Origin: Melittangium boletus DSM 14713
GTDB lineage: Bacteria; Myxococcota; Myxococcia; Myxococcales; Myxococcaceae
Assembly (NCBI RefSeq): GCF_002305855.1
Contig: NZ_CP022163.1
Coordinates: 3,720,292-3,784,291, forward strand
Reading direction: 5' to 3'
Length of the DNA stretch: 64,000 nucleotides
Under the pieces are notes generated by a model that saw only the letters and a program-made list of their open reading frames with translations, had not been told where the DNA came from and did not search any database. Position 1 is the stretch's first letter; the number at the start of each line of letters is the position of its first letter. This document shows, piece after piece, positions 25,385 through 33,772 of the stretch. The position numbers were made by a program, and so were the translations under genes.

Positions 25385-26434
25385 ATGAACCGACCCAAGG
25401 CCCCCCTGTTCCTGGCCCTGGCCCTGCTGCTCGCCGGCGCCGCCGTGCTCGCCACGCGCATCCTGCCCGAGCGCGGGAATGATCCGCGCGGCAAGCCTCC
25501 CGCCCATGCCGAGCCCTCCACCGCCTCCTCCGAGGCGGCCCGGACGCGGGCACCGCTCGCGCCGGACCCGGAGGACGGGGAAGCGATGCGCCCCGGCACG
25601 GACATGGCGGCCTCCCTGCGCTCGCGCTACGCGGCGCGCATCCATGAGCCCCACACGCAGATGCGCATGCTCGAGCAGCTCATGCGCCACTTCCAGCAGC
25701 TCTACCCCACGGGATGGGAAGAGCCGCTGCTCGCGCTGGTGAAGCAGGCCTTCCCGGAGCTGTACGAGGAGCTGGCCCTGCGGCTGCGCCAGCGCGTGGC
25801 GTACGCCCAATGGATGGAGTCCCACCGGGAGGAGCTGCGCGCCAAGCCCGTCGCCGAGCGCCGCGCGGCGGTGTGGGAGGAGCGCAACCAGTTGTTCGGC
25901 GAGGAGACGGCCCGGAAGATCTGGGCCGCCGAGCTGCGCAACGAGTCGGTGGGCAACACCCTCTCCATCATCGACGCGCTGCCCCAGGCGGACGTGAACG
26001 AGCGCCTCGCGCGCTACAAGCAGAGCCTGGAGCAGACGTTTGGCGACGAGGCCCCTGGCTACATGCAGGCGAACCAGCAGGAGCTGATGAACCGCTTCCT
26101 GGACCTGGGCTCGGTGCAGCGCGACCTCGGCGCGATGACGCCGGAGCAACGCGCGGAGCACCTGCGCGCGATACGCGAGGGCATGGGGCTGGACGAGGCG
26201 GCGCTCGAGCGGTGGAAGGATCTCGACACGCGGCGCGACGCGCGATGGGCCCTGGGGGAGCAGTACATGGCCGAGCGCGCGATCCTCGCCCAGCAACACA
26301 CGGGCCCGGAGCTGGAGCGGCGATTGAGCGAGCTACGGGCCCGCTACTTCGCCGACGAGGCCCAGACGATCGCCGAGGAGGAGGCCAGCGGCTTCTACCG
26401 CTTCGGCCAGCCCCGGCAGTGGGGCCGCAACTGA
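25385..26434 (+). CDS. Lipase-specific foldase (lipase chaperone)-like protein
   Basis: 349 residues from ATG 25385. An N-terminal membrane anchor (FLALALLLAGAAVLATRILP) is followed by a Pro/Ala-rich linker and a long, charged, all-helical region. Phrases such as ERNQLFGEETARKIWAAELR and MTPEQRAEHLRAIREGMGLD resemble the helical repeats of Lif/LimK foldases, which embrace and fold the lipase in the periplasm. Its position directly downstream of the lipase gene (67 bases) supports this. The classical RxxFDY motif is not clear, so it is a divergent member. Confidence 0.78.
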   Translation: MNRPKAPLFLALALLLAGAAVLATRILPERGNDPRGKPPAHAEPSTASSEAARTRAPLAPDPEDGEAMRPGTDMAASLRSRYAARIHEPHTQMRMLEQLMRHFQQLYPTGWEEPLLALVKQAFPELYEELALRLRQRVAYAQWMESHREELRAKPVAERRAAVWEERNQLFGEETARKIWAAELRNESVGNTLSIIDALPQADVNERLARYKQSLEQTFGDEAPGYMQANQQELMNRFLDLGSVQRDLGAMTPEQRAEHLRAIREGMGLDEAALERWKDLDTRRDARWALGEQYMAERAILAQQHTGPELERRLSELRARYFADEAQTIAEEEASGFYRFGQPRQWGRN

Positions 26435-26453
26435 CGCGCGGCCCCTGGCGGCG

Positions 26454-27482
26454 TCACTCCACCTCCTCGGCCTTCGGCTTCGCCGCCATCGCGGCCGCTG
26501 GAAACAACCCCGAGGGACGAATGGTCGGGGACTTCGGCCCGGGTTCCACCTCCTGCCCATCCTCCGACTCGGGCCCATCCTTCGACTTGGGCTTGTCCTT
26601 CGGCTCGGGCTTGTCCTTCGACGTGGGCCCATCCTCTTCCTCGCTCAGCACCTGACTGAGACTCAGATTCAGTTGGCTGTCGAGCATCCACAAAAGGCTC
26701 ATGAAGTCCTTGGAGTTCAGACCGAGACGCTCACCCAAGAGCCGCTTCGTCTCCTCGTACACCGCCATGCGCGCTTCCTGGAGCCGACGCCATATCGTGG
26801 ACTGGTTCTTGGCGAACAGCCTGCCCAGCACGGGAGTGCTCAGACCATCTCCGAAGTGCAGCCGCAGCAGGTGGCGTTGATCCGGGGACAGGGATTTGAA
26901 GGCGTCGCGCAGGGCTTGGAGGAAGTCGCGGCGGTAGCGGCTCCGGATGAGTTCGAGTTCCGGGCTCGGTTCAGGAGCGGGCAGCGCCGCCAGGGACTCG
27001 AGCACGTCCTCTTCATGGGACTCAGCCGAGGATGGACTCAACTTGACGGCCATGCGCGCGGCGCTGATGCGCAGCCAGGTCTCAAGCGGGCCCTGGCCCT
27101 TGTACGACGCGAGTTGGGGCCCCATCTCTCGCGTGCCCACCAACAAGTGGATGCGCATCAACTGGCAGACCTCGTCGATGACCGACGCCGACAGCCGACG
27201 AGAGCCGAGTTGGGACGGCAGCCGGGCCAGGAAATGGTCCTCCAGCACCTGGATCGCGGAACTCATGCCCTGCAGGCACGCACAGGCGAGGTAGAGGTCC
27301 GCCACGGCCAGGGTTTCGAGCACCTTGGCGGGGGATGAGGCACCTCCCTTGATGGACAGAATAATCCCTTGGAGGTGGGTACGGAATGGCTCGAAAGCCA
27401 GGGCCACGGAAGGCCAGACCTTCCGAGCCTTCTCCCAGGCCAGACGCAGCTGCTGCTCGAACTCGTCACTCTCGTTTGACAC
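26454..27482 (-). CDS. Sigma-70 family factor of the myxobacterial Sig-70_gmx1 type (copy 1)
   Basis: 342 residues from a GTG at 27482, chosen because GGGAAGG precedes it and the same arrangement occurs in the paralogue; ATG 27518 is an alternative. Region-2-like sequence lies in the first 200 residues (LYLACACLQGMSSAIQVLED, GPLETWLRISAARMA). A region-4 HTH (about 200-260) reads SLSPDQRHLLRLHFGDGLST with GRLFAKNQSTIWRRLQEAR. The C-terminal 80 residues are a Lys/Pro/Glu-rich tail with repeated KDKPK-type units, absent from copy 2. It likely directs RNA polymerase to a specific promoter set. It stands divergent from a kinase-gene remnant. Confidence 0.85.
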   Translation of the reverse strand: MSNESDEFEQQLRLAWEKARKVWPSVALAFEPFRTHLQGIILSIKGGASSPAKVLETLAVADLYLACACLQGMSSAIQVLEDHFLARLPSQLGSRRLSASVIDEVCQLMRIHLLVGTREMGPQLASYKGQGPLETWLRISAARMAVKLSPSSAESHEEDVLESLAALPAPEPSPELELIRSRYRRDFLQALRDAFKSLSPDQRHLLRLHFGDGLSTPVLGRLFAKNQSTIWRRLQEARMAVYEETKRLLGERLGLNSKDFMSLLWMLDSQLNLSLSQVLSEEEDGPTSKDKPEPKDKPKSKDGPESEDGQEVEPGPKSPTIRPSGLFPAAAMAAKPKAEEVE

Positions 27483-27488
27483 GGTCAA
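27476..27488. promoter_or_regulatory. Palindrome across the start codon of sigma copy 1
   Basis: TTGAC (27476-27480) and GTCAA (27484-27488) are separated by 3 bases and centred on the GTG start. The same element occurs at the start of copy 2 (28553-28567). Conservation in both copies could reflect coding constraint, an operator, or a translation-control hairpin. Confidence 0.3.
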
Positions 27489-27497
27489 CACGCCTTC

Positions 27498-27630
27498 CCT
27501 TGTCTCGCGGCCTGGCATTGTCTCGACCCAAGCGGGCGGCCGCGTCCCAGGTCGTGTCGTTCAACCAAGGAGCCCGCATCCTTCATGGACCCCGATGATA
27601 ACCACGAATTCCACCTCATCGGCGACACGC
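27498..27630. repeat. Duplicated divergent promoter/start region, copy A
   Basis: This stretch aligns almost end to end with 28571-28699. Shared landmarks are CATTGTCTC, TTCAACCA, CCTTCATG and CGAATTCCA in the same order and nearly the same spacing. It covers the 5' end of sigma copy 1, the divergent region, and the first codons of a kinase gene. It records a tandem duplication of the sigma-kinase locus. Confidence 0.75.
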
Positions 27631-27680
27631 ACCGGGCCTGCGGGGAACAAGGATTGACCGGGTGCGCAATCCCGAGCGGC
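27585..27680 (+). pseudogene. Remnant of a second zinc-finger/kinase gene (N-terminal codons only)
   Basis: ATG 27585 opens MDPDDNHEFHLIGD, which matches the start of the large kinase gene, MSHQDNDEFHLTDE, and then diverges after about 12 residues. The frame runs on to a stop at 27740 inside the sigma copy 2 gene without kinase-like sequence. It is best read as what is left of a duplicated kinase gene after deletion of the body. A 50-residue peptide could still be made but has no recognisable function. Confidence 0.6.
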
Positions 27681-27681
27681 G

Positions 27682-28560
27682 TCACTCCTCCTCCGGCTCG
27701 GAGGAGGACGAATCATCCTCCTCGCGCAATATCTGACTGACGCTCAAGTCCAACTGACTGCCGAGCATCAGCAGCAAGCTCTCGAAATCCTTGGAGTTCA
27801 AGCCGAGGCGCTCGCACAACAGCCGCTTGGTCTCGTCGCGTACTTTCTTCCGGGCCCTCTTGAGCCAGCGCGACAGCGTCGACTGGTTCTTGCGATAGAG
27901 CGCGCCCAGCTCGATGGTGGACAGGCCATTCACGAAGCGCAGCCGCAGCAGGTAATGCTGTTCGGGAGGCAGGGTGGAGAAAGCCTCGTTCAGGGCCTGG
28001 AGGAAGTCGTGGTGGTAGCGGCGCCGGATGAGGTCGAACTCCGGGCTTGGTCCGGGCGAGGGCAGCTCCGCCATGGCCTCGAGCATGTCGTCCTCGGGAG
28101 TCTCCCGGGCCGGGGGGCTCTGCTTGTGGGCCATGCGCACGGCGATGACGCGCAGCCAACTGGAGAGCGAGCCCACCCCCATGTACTCCGCCAACCGGGG
28201 CGGCGTCTCGGGCGTGTCCACCAAGAGGAGGATGCGCACCGACTGACAGACCTCGTCGAGCACCGGCTTCGACAACTTGAGATGGCCGAGTTGGGACGGC
28301 AGCCGGGCCAGGAAGTGGGTCTCCAGCAGATGGTGCGCGGCGCTCATGCCTTGCAAGCACGCACATGCGAGATAGAGGTCCGACGCGGCCAGGGCGTCGA
28401 GCAGCGCGGCGCGGGGTCCGGCGTCGTCATCGGCGGGCAACAGTCTCCGCACGTGCGCGCCGAAGGGCTCGAAGGCGAGGGGCAGGGAGGGCCATGACGC
28501 CCGCGCCCGAGCCCAGGCCAGGCGCAACGGCTGCTCAAGTCCGTCGTCATTGTTTGACAC
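27682..28560 (-). CDS. Sigma-70 family factor of the myxobacterial Sig-70_gmx1 type (copy 2)
   Basis: 292 residues from GTG 28560; ATG 28596 is an alternative. It is paralogous to copy 1 along its length, sharing LYLACACLQGMSAAHHLLET, FLARLPSQLG, a region-4 HTH (TLPPEQHYLLRLRFVNGLST, LYRKNQSTLSRWLKRARKK) and ETKRLL-ERLGLNSKDF. The C-terminal tail is short and acidic (SSSSEPEEE) and lacks the Lys/Pro repeats of copy 1. It diverges from the giant kinase gene with only about 100 bases between starts, a conserved pairing that suggests the kinase controls the sigma factor or shares its promoter. Confidence 0.86.
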   Translation of the reverse strand: MSNNDDGLEQPLRLAWARARASWPSLPLAFEPFGAHVRRLLPADDDAGPRAALLDALAASDLYLACACLQGMSAAHHLLETHFLARLPSQLGHLKLSKPVLDEVCQSVRILLLVDTPETPPRLAEYMGVGSLSSWLRVIAVRMAHKQSPPARETPEDDMLEAMAELPSPGPSPEFDLIRRRYHHDFLQALNEAFSTLPPEQHYLLRLRFVNGLSTIELGALYRKNQSTLSRWLKRARKKVRDETKRLLCERLGLNSKDFESLLLMLGSQLDLSVSQILREEDDSSSSEPEEE

Positions 28561-28567
28561 GGTCAAA
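28553..28567. promoter_or_regulatory. Palindrome across the start codon of sigma copy 2
   Basis: TTTGAC (28553-28558) and GTCAAA (28562-28567), 3 bases apart, overlap the GTG start. It matches the element at copy 1. It may be a binding site for the sigma's own regulator, or an RNA hairpin masking the start. Confidence 0.3.
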
Positions 28568-28570
28568 ATG

Positions 28571-28699
28571 CCTTCCCTTGTTTCACCGCTCAGCATTGTC
28601 TCAACCTAAGCTGGCGACCGTCGCCAAGGTAGTATCGATTCAACCAGGGAAACCGCCTCCTTCATGTCTCACCAAGATAACGACGAATTCCATCTGACC
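28571..28699. repeat. Duplicated divergent promoter/start region, copy B
   Basis: Partner of the repeat at 27498-27630. It contains the 5' end of sigma copy 2, the shared divergent region and the first 12 codons of the intact kinase gene. Conservation of the non-coding part between copies marks where shared promoter elements should be sought, for example around TTCAACCA. Confidence 0.75.
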
Positions 28700-31600
28700 G
28701 ATGAACTCCTCGCCAAATTGATCGACGGGCGGCTGTCCCCCCAGGAGTTGGATCGCGTCCATCATCACGCGGCGCGCTGTTCCCCCTGTTACGGCCTTCT
28801 CGTGACCGTCGTGCAAGGGGGAATCAACGACGGAGGAATCGCCGAGAGCACGGCGAGCCAGCGGACCCCCGAGGCTGAACCCGCCCTCTCGCCCGACGAG
28901 TGGGCGCCCCCCGCGACCTTCGACGAATTTCGCCTCGTGCGGCCCCTCGGCCGGGGCGCCATGGGGGTGGTGTACCTGGCGCACGACGAATCCCTGGACC
29001 GGCAGGTGGCGGTGAAGTTCATCGCCGCCTCCCAACCTGATAGCCGCATCCGGGCCCGCTTCCTCACCGAGGCGCGCGCTGTCGCCCGGCTGCAACATCC
29101 CAACGTCGTCACGCTCTTTCGCGCCGGCGAAGTGGATGGCCACCCCTACCTCGTCTCCGAATACCTCGAGGGGAAGACCCTCGCGCAGTTGGACTGTCCC
29201 CTGCCCTGGCGGCGCACGATGGACATCGGTGCGGGCCTCGCACGAGGACTCACGGCCGCCCACCAGCAGGGCGTGCTACACCGCGACCTCAAGCCCTCCA
29301 ATATCCTCCTCACCTCCTCGAGCGAGGTGAAGCTGCTCGATTTCGGCCTGGCGGAATTCCTCGATACGGGAACGAACGCGCGACCCGCTGGGGCGCGAAG
29401 CATCGCGGGCACCTTGCGCTACATGGCGCCGGAAGCCCTGCGCGGCGACGCCACGCCCCTGGGAGACATCTACGCCCTGGGGCTCATCCTTCACGAGCTG
29501 TGCACGGGCGACACGCTCCAGAAGGAGCACACCCAGCAGCCCCTCACCGAGCGCGTCCCCGGCATCGACGTCGACTTCGCCGCCATCATCGAGCGCTGCA
29601 TCCAGACCGAACCCGAGAAGCGCTTCGCCTCGGCCGAGGCGCTGCGCGACGCGCTCGATCGGCTCGGCGCGCCCTATCTCCCCCGGCTCTCGGGCAACCC
29701 CTACCGGGGCCTGGCCCCCTTCGAGGCCGAGCACCGCGCGAGCTACTTCGGCCGTGACGACGACGTGCACGCCGTGCTCGAGCGGCTGCGCCGCCAGCCC
29801 CTGGTGCTCATCGCCGGGGACTCGGGCGTGGGCAAGTCCTCGCTGTGCCGCGCGGGCCTGCTGCCCCTGGTGGCCCGTGGAGAAATGGACGGCCGCCGGA
29901 CCTTCACCTGCCTCACATTGGAGCCAGGCCGCCGTCCCCTCGCGGCCCTCGCCGCCGCGCTTTCGCCCGTGCTGGGCATGACGGAGGCGGAGCTCGGCGC
30001 CAAGCTCGAACAGACGCCCGAGCACCTGGGCCAGCTGCTGCGCTCGACCCACGCCGAGGGCCGGGGCCTGTTGATCTTCGTGGACCAACTCGAGGAGCTG
30101 TTGACCCTATCGGAGCCCGGCGCGGCGGCGTGTTTCGCGCGCTTCCTGGGAGAGCTGGCCCTGCCCACCGCGGGCGTGCGCGTGCTGCTCACGGTGCGCG
30201 GCGACTTCCTCACCCGCCTGGGGACACTGCCTGGCTTGGGAGACGAAATCGAACGGGCCCTCTACGTGCTACGGCCCATGCGGACGGAGCAGGTGCGCGA
30301 TGCCATCGTCGGTCCCGCGCGCGTGCGCAAGGTGACCTTCGAATCCGAGGCGATGGTGCAGTTGCTCATCGACGACACGGAGAAGGGAGCGGGGAGCCTG
30401 CCGCTGCTCCAGTTCACCCTGGCCGAGCTGTGGGAGCGCCGGGATCCGCAGCGAGGCCACATCATCCGGGCGACACTCGACGCCATGGGTGGCGTCGCGG
30501 GAGCGCTGTCACGGCATGGCGATGCCGTGCTCGCCCGGCTCACGCCAGCCCAGCGCGAGGCGGCGCACCACCTGCTCGCCCGGCTCGTGACGCCGGAGGG
30601 CACCCGCCGCGAGCGCAGCGAGGAGGAGCTGGTGGGCATCAACCCGGATGCCCGGGTCGCGTTGCAAGCGCTCGTCGAGGCGCGCCTGCTGCACGCGCGC
30701 ACCGCCACGAGCAGCGGCACCCACTACGAAATCGCCCACGAATCCATCATCACCCGCTGGACGACGCTGCGCGACTGGCTGGACGAGGACGCGGGCCGGC
30801 GCGCGCTCATCCACCGCGTGGAGCTCGCGAGCACCGAGTGGACGCATATGAATCGCGCCGAGGAGTGGCTGTGGCGGGGACGCCAGCTCGATCAGGCCCG
30901 CGTGCTCGACGACAAGGAGCTCAACGCGCCCGAACGCGCCTTCCTCCACTCCTCCCGGAGCGCGGAAGCCCGGCAGAAGCGGCGGCGCATCCTGGGCGGC
31001 GTGCTCGGGGTGATAGGCCTCATCGCGCTCTACGGAGGGTGGCGGCTCCACGAATGGCTGGACGTGCGGAGCATCGCCCGCGAGCAGACCACCGCGGCCA
31101 TGGCCACGCTCCAGAAGGAAGCGCCAGGTATGGCGCGAAAGCAGGCCCTCACCCTGTTCGACAAACGGGAGCACTCTCCCAAAAAAGAACAGAGAACACC
31201 CGAGGAGCAGCAACAGATAGTACGCGAGGAGCAGCAACAGAGAGCACGCGCGGAGCGGCATTGGAAAGAGGCGTTTGAGAAATTCAACCGGACCGCATCC
31301 GCCCTGGATCAGGCAATTCTCGCGCTCGATGGCGTACTCGAACGCGTGCCGGGCCATGCCGACGCGAGGCGGCATCGCCTCGAACTACTCGCCGAGCGCA
31401 TCCTGCTCGCCGAGCTATTCCACCAGCCCCACGAGACCGTTCGCCAACGGTTCGAGGTGCTCTCGGCCACGGATTCCTCCTGGCGGGGATGGCTCCAGGT
31501 GCCCGCCCGGCTCGACGTCACGACCCACCGCCCCGGAGTGGCGATCGAGGTCCTGCGCTACGAGGAGGACTCGGAGGGCCGCATGTCGCTCGTGCCCACC

Positions 31601-32662
31601 CCCGTCCCCTTCGAGATCACGCCTCTGGACGGCGTGTGGCTGCCACCCGGCTCCTACCACCTGCGCATCCAGCCACCGGGGCCCGTTGCCACCATGGAGT
31701 ACCCCGTCGTCCTTGAGCGCGGTGGCCGCACCCTGATCGACGTGCAACTGCCCATGCCCGTCCCCGAGGGCGTCGTCTACATCCCACCGGGCTGCTCGTT
31801 CATCGGAAGCCCGGCTCCAGAAGACATCCGTCAGTTCATGAAGAGTGCCCCCATCCACAAGCGCTGTCTGTGGGAGGGGTATTTCATCGGTCGCGATGAG
31901 GTGACCCTGGGGGACTGGGTTACCTACCTCGACACCCTGGATGCCAGCCATCCGGACCGTCAATTGCTCACACGGGAGCGGGAGATCGCGAACGGAACCA
32001 TCTCCCTGCGCGAAGGACAAAGCGGTGCCTGGACGCTCGTCCTCCAGCCGATGGGCGGAGATGGATTCCGCCCCGCCTTGGACTCCAACGGACGCATCGA
32101 GAACGTCGTCCGGAAGCAGCTCGAGGAACAGGCACGGGCGAAGGGAGAGAGCCCTCTTCGGAACTACCACGCGTCGCAAGAGTGGCGCCGCCTCCCGCTA
32201 TCGGGTGTCTCCGCCCAGGAACTCCTGAGTGACTCGGGCTACCTGAAATGGCTCAACGACACCGGTCGGATGCGCGGCGCGCGGCTGTGCGATGAGTTCG
32301 AATGGGCCCGGGCCGCCCGGGGAGCCGACACGCGAAAATACCCGCATGGCAACTCGTTCCACGAGGACGATGCCAACATCGATGTTTCCTACCACCGCAC
32401 GGCTGGCGCCTACGGCCCCGACGAGGTGGGCTCCCATCCCGCGTCGAACAGCCCCTTCGGCGTGAGAGACATGGCCGGCAACGTCTACGAAATCACGGCC
32501 GCCTGGACGCACGACATGGGAGAGAGCGATACCATTCTGATGGGAGGGGCCTCGTATTATGGAACCGAGGCGATCGAGGTCGCCAACCGCCAGGCGAACA
32601 CCGATGACGCGGGCGATGCCCTCGTGGGTGTGCGCCTGTGCGCCCCCGCCCCCAAGCCCTGA
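28664..32662 (+). CDS. Giant Ser/Thr kinase: zinc-finger, kinase, nSTAND NTPase, TM helix, FGE/sulfatase-modifying-factor-like domain
   Basis: 1332 residues. Residues 1-55 contain HHHAARCSPC, the H-x(n)-CxxC pattern of anti-sigma-type zinc fingers. The kinase domain (about 88-340) has LGRGAMGVVYLAHD, AVKF, HRDLKPSN (H206), DFGLAEF and MAPEAL. An nSTAND1-type NTPase follows (about 345-760), starting NPYRGLAPFE with Walker A GDSGVGKS (385-392) and Walker B LLIFVDQLEELL. One TM helix (about 775-795), a Glu/Gln-rich helical region and a C-terminal FGE fold (about 1035-1332; GARLCDEFEWARAARG, GVRDMAGNVYEITAAW) complete it. The FGE catalytic Cys region reads LMGGASYYG with no Cys, so it probably binds rather than modifies. 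The FGE part should lie outside the inner membrane, as a sensor. Confidence 0.9.
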   Translation: MSHQDNDEFHLTDELLAKLIDGRLSPQELDRVHHHAARCSPCYGLLVTVVQGGINDGGIAESTASQRTPEAEPALSPDEWAPPATFDEFRLVRPLGRGAMGVVYLAHDESLDRQVAVKFIAASQPDSRIRARFLTEARAVARLQHPNVVTLFRAGEVDGHPYLVSEYLEGKTLAQLDCPLPWRRTMDIGAGLARGLTAAHQQGVLHRDLKPSNILLTSSSEVKLLDFGLAEFLDTGTNARPAGARSIAGTLRYMAPEALRGDATPLGDIYALGLILHELCTGDTLQKEHTQQPLTERVPGIDVDFAAIIERCIQTEPEKRFASAEALRDALDRLGAPYLPRLSGNPYRGLAPFEAEHRASYFGRDDDVHAVLERLRRQPLVLIAGDSGVGKSSLCRAGLLPLVARGEMDGRRTFTCLTLEPGRRPLAALAAALSPVLGMTEAELGAKLEQTPEHLGQLLRSTHAEGRGLLIFVDQLEELLTLSEPGAAACFARFLGELALPTAGVRVLLTVRGDFLTRLGTLPGLGDEIERALYVLRPMRTEQVRDAIVGPARVRKVTFESEAMVQLLIDDTEKGAGSLPLLQFTLAELWERRDPQRGHIIRATLDAMGGVAGALSRHGDAVLARLTPAQREAAHHLLARLVTPEGTRRERSEEELVGINPDARVALQALVEARLLHARTATSSGTHYEIAHESIITRWTTLRDWLDEDAGRRALIHRVELASTEWTHMNRAEEWLWRGRQLDQARVLDDKELNAPERAFLHSSRSAEARQKRRRILGGVLGVIGLIALYGGWRLHEWLDVRSIAREQTTAAMATLQKEAPGMARKQALTLFDKREHSPKKEQRTPEEQQQIVREEQQQRARAERHWKEAFEKFNRTASALDQAILALDGVLERVPGHADARRHRLELLAERILLAELFHQPHETVRQRFEVLSATDSSWRGWLQVPARLDVTTHRPGVAIEVLRYEEDSEGRMSLVPTPVPFEITPLDGVWLPPGSYHLRIQPPGPVATMEYPVVLERGGRTLIDVQLPMPVPEGVVYIPPGCSFIGSPAPEDIRQFMKSAPIHKRCLWEGYFIGRDEVTLGDWVTYLDTLDASHPDRQLLTREREIANGTISLREGQSGAWTLVLQPMGGDGFRPALDSNGRIENVVRKQLEEQARAKGESPLRNYHASQEWRRLPLSGVSAQELLSDSGYLKWLNDTGRMRGARLCDEFEWARAARGADTRKYPHGNSFHEDDANIDVSYHRTAGAYGPDEVGSHPASNSPFGVRDMAGNVYEITAAWTHDMGESDTILMGGASYYGTEAIEVANRQANTDDAGDALVGVRLCAPAPKP

Positions 32663-32776
32663 CGGTCTCAGGATGAACGCATAACCCAGGAACGAGAAGC
32701 CTCTTACCGGGGAGAGCGCGTGCCATGACGAACCGGCACGCCTCGACGGCTCCAACCCCCCTCAGCGAGGCCCTCG

Positions 32777-33772
32777 ATGCGTCGTTCCTGGATTCTTCTC
32801 GGCTATACCCTTGCGCTCGCAGTCCCCTCGGGCGTTGCGCTCGCCAAGAGCCCTCAGACCGCGGTACAGCCCTGTCAGCCTCAATCTCCGACGCGCTCCC
32901 ATCATCCCCAGGGCACGCTTCTGTGGGGCACCACGCGCCTGAATGAGACTCAGCCCAGGAGTGCGCTCCTCGTGTCGGCCAAACTGAGCGACGCGAAACC
33001 CGTATCGGGAAAGAGGACTCCAATGCTGAGGTTCGAGGAGGGCAAGCTGGTGATGCCGTCCTTCAAGCCCGGCGACATCGTGCTGCAGGGGAAATCCAGC
33101 GATGACTCGCCCGTGGAAGTCGCGATCTGCTCGGCCGAGGAGTCCGGTGGAGAGACCTGGTACGAGATCGAAGTGCGTCAGAAGGACAGCACGAAGTGGG
33201 TGAACCCCTGTGTGCCCAGCGGGCAAGTGTCCTCGCCGCGCGCCCTCGCGGTGCGTGGGGTCTGGGATGAGACCGGCGCGCGTCAGGACGTGAACGGAAG
33301 CTTCACCTTCGCCTGCGAGTTGGGCGCGATCGCCAAATGCAGCACGTGGGGCTACAAGCCCTGGGACTCGAAGATGGCGGACCTGCACCAGGCCTGCACG
33401 CGCATGGCCCGGGCCGACTACTGCGGCGACGGCCGCAGCGAAACCAAGGACAACAACATCATCGACATGTACGACGGCATGGGACACGTCGAGCGCGAGA
33501 CCCGGGAGACGCCTGGCTTCTCGCCCTCCCGGGCCACCTTCGAGGCGGCGTGGACGCCCGAGGGCGCGTGGTGCCTGGCGCGCACGCGGAAGAACACGCC
33601 CCTGGAGGAAGTCATGCAGCAGTGCCCCGGACGCTTCGAGAAGAGCGAGAAGGACCTCGGGGACGGCGATGTCTGCACGCTCGCCCGAAAAGTGGACGCC
33701 AACGAGCGGCGACTGGTGCACAACCGCTCGTACCCGCCCGAGATGTTGACCCGGCCCAGCATCAGCCGTTGA
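32777..33772 (+). CDS. Secreted ADYC-domain protein
   Basis: 331 residues with a signal peptide (MRRSWILLGYTLALAVPSGV...ALA). The signature of the ADYC domain is clear: CSTWGYKPWDSKMADLHQAC followed by TRMARADYCGDGRS. Paired cysteines (CSAEE, CVPSG, CELG, C-STWGY, C-TRMA, YC-GDG, WC-LAR, QQC-PG, VC-TLA) suggest several disulfides in an exported protein. The domain is common in myxobacteria but has no known function. The 3' end overlaps the convergent qorB gene by 11 bases. Confidence 0.85.
   Translation: MRRSWILLGYTLALAVPSGVALAKSPQTAVQPCQPQSPTRSHHPQGTLLWGTTRLNETQPRSALLVSAKLSDAKPVSGKRTPMLRFEEGKLVMPSFKPGDIVLQGKSSDDSPVEVAICSAEESGGETWYEIEVRQKDSTKWVNPCVPSGQVSSPRALAVRGVWDETGARQDVNGSFTFACELGAIAKCSTWGYKPWDSKMADLHQACTRMARADYCGDGRSETKDNNIIDMYDGMGHVERETRETPGFSPSRATFEAAWTPEGAWCLARTRKNTPLEEVMQQCPGRFEKSEKDLGDGDVCTLARKVDANERRLVHNRSYPPEMLTRPSISR

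Noticed and set aside
31760..32662. Active formylglycine-generating enzyme at the end of the giant kinase
   Set aside because: The fold motifs are present but the expected catalytic Cys after the GG-S motif is missing, so a binding role is more likely.
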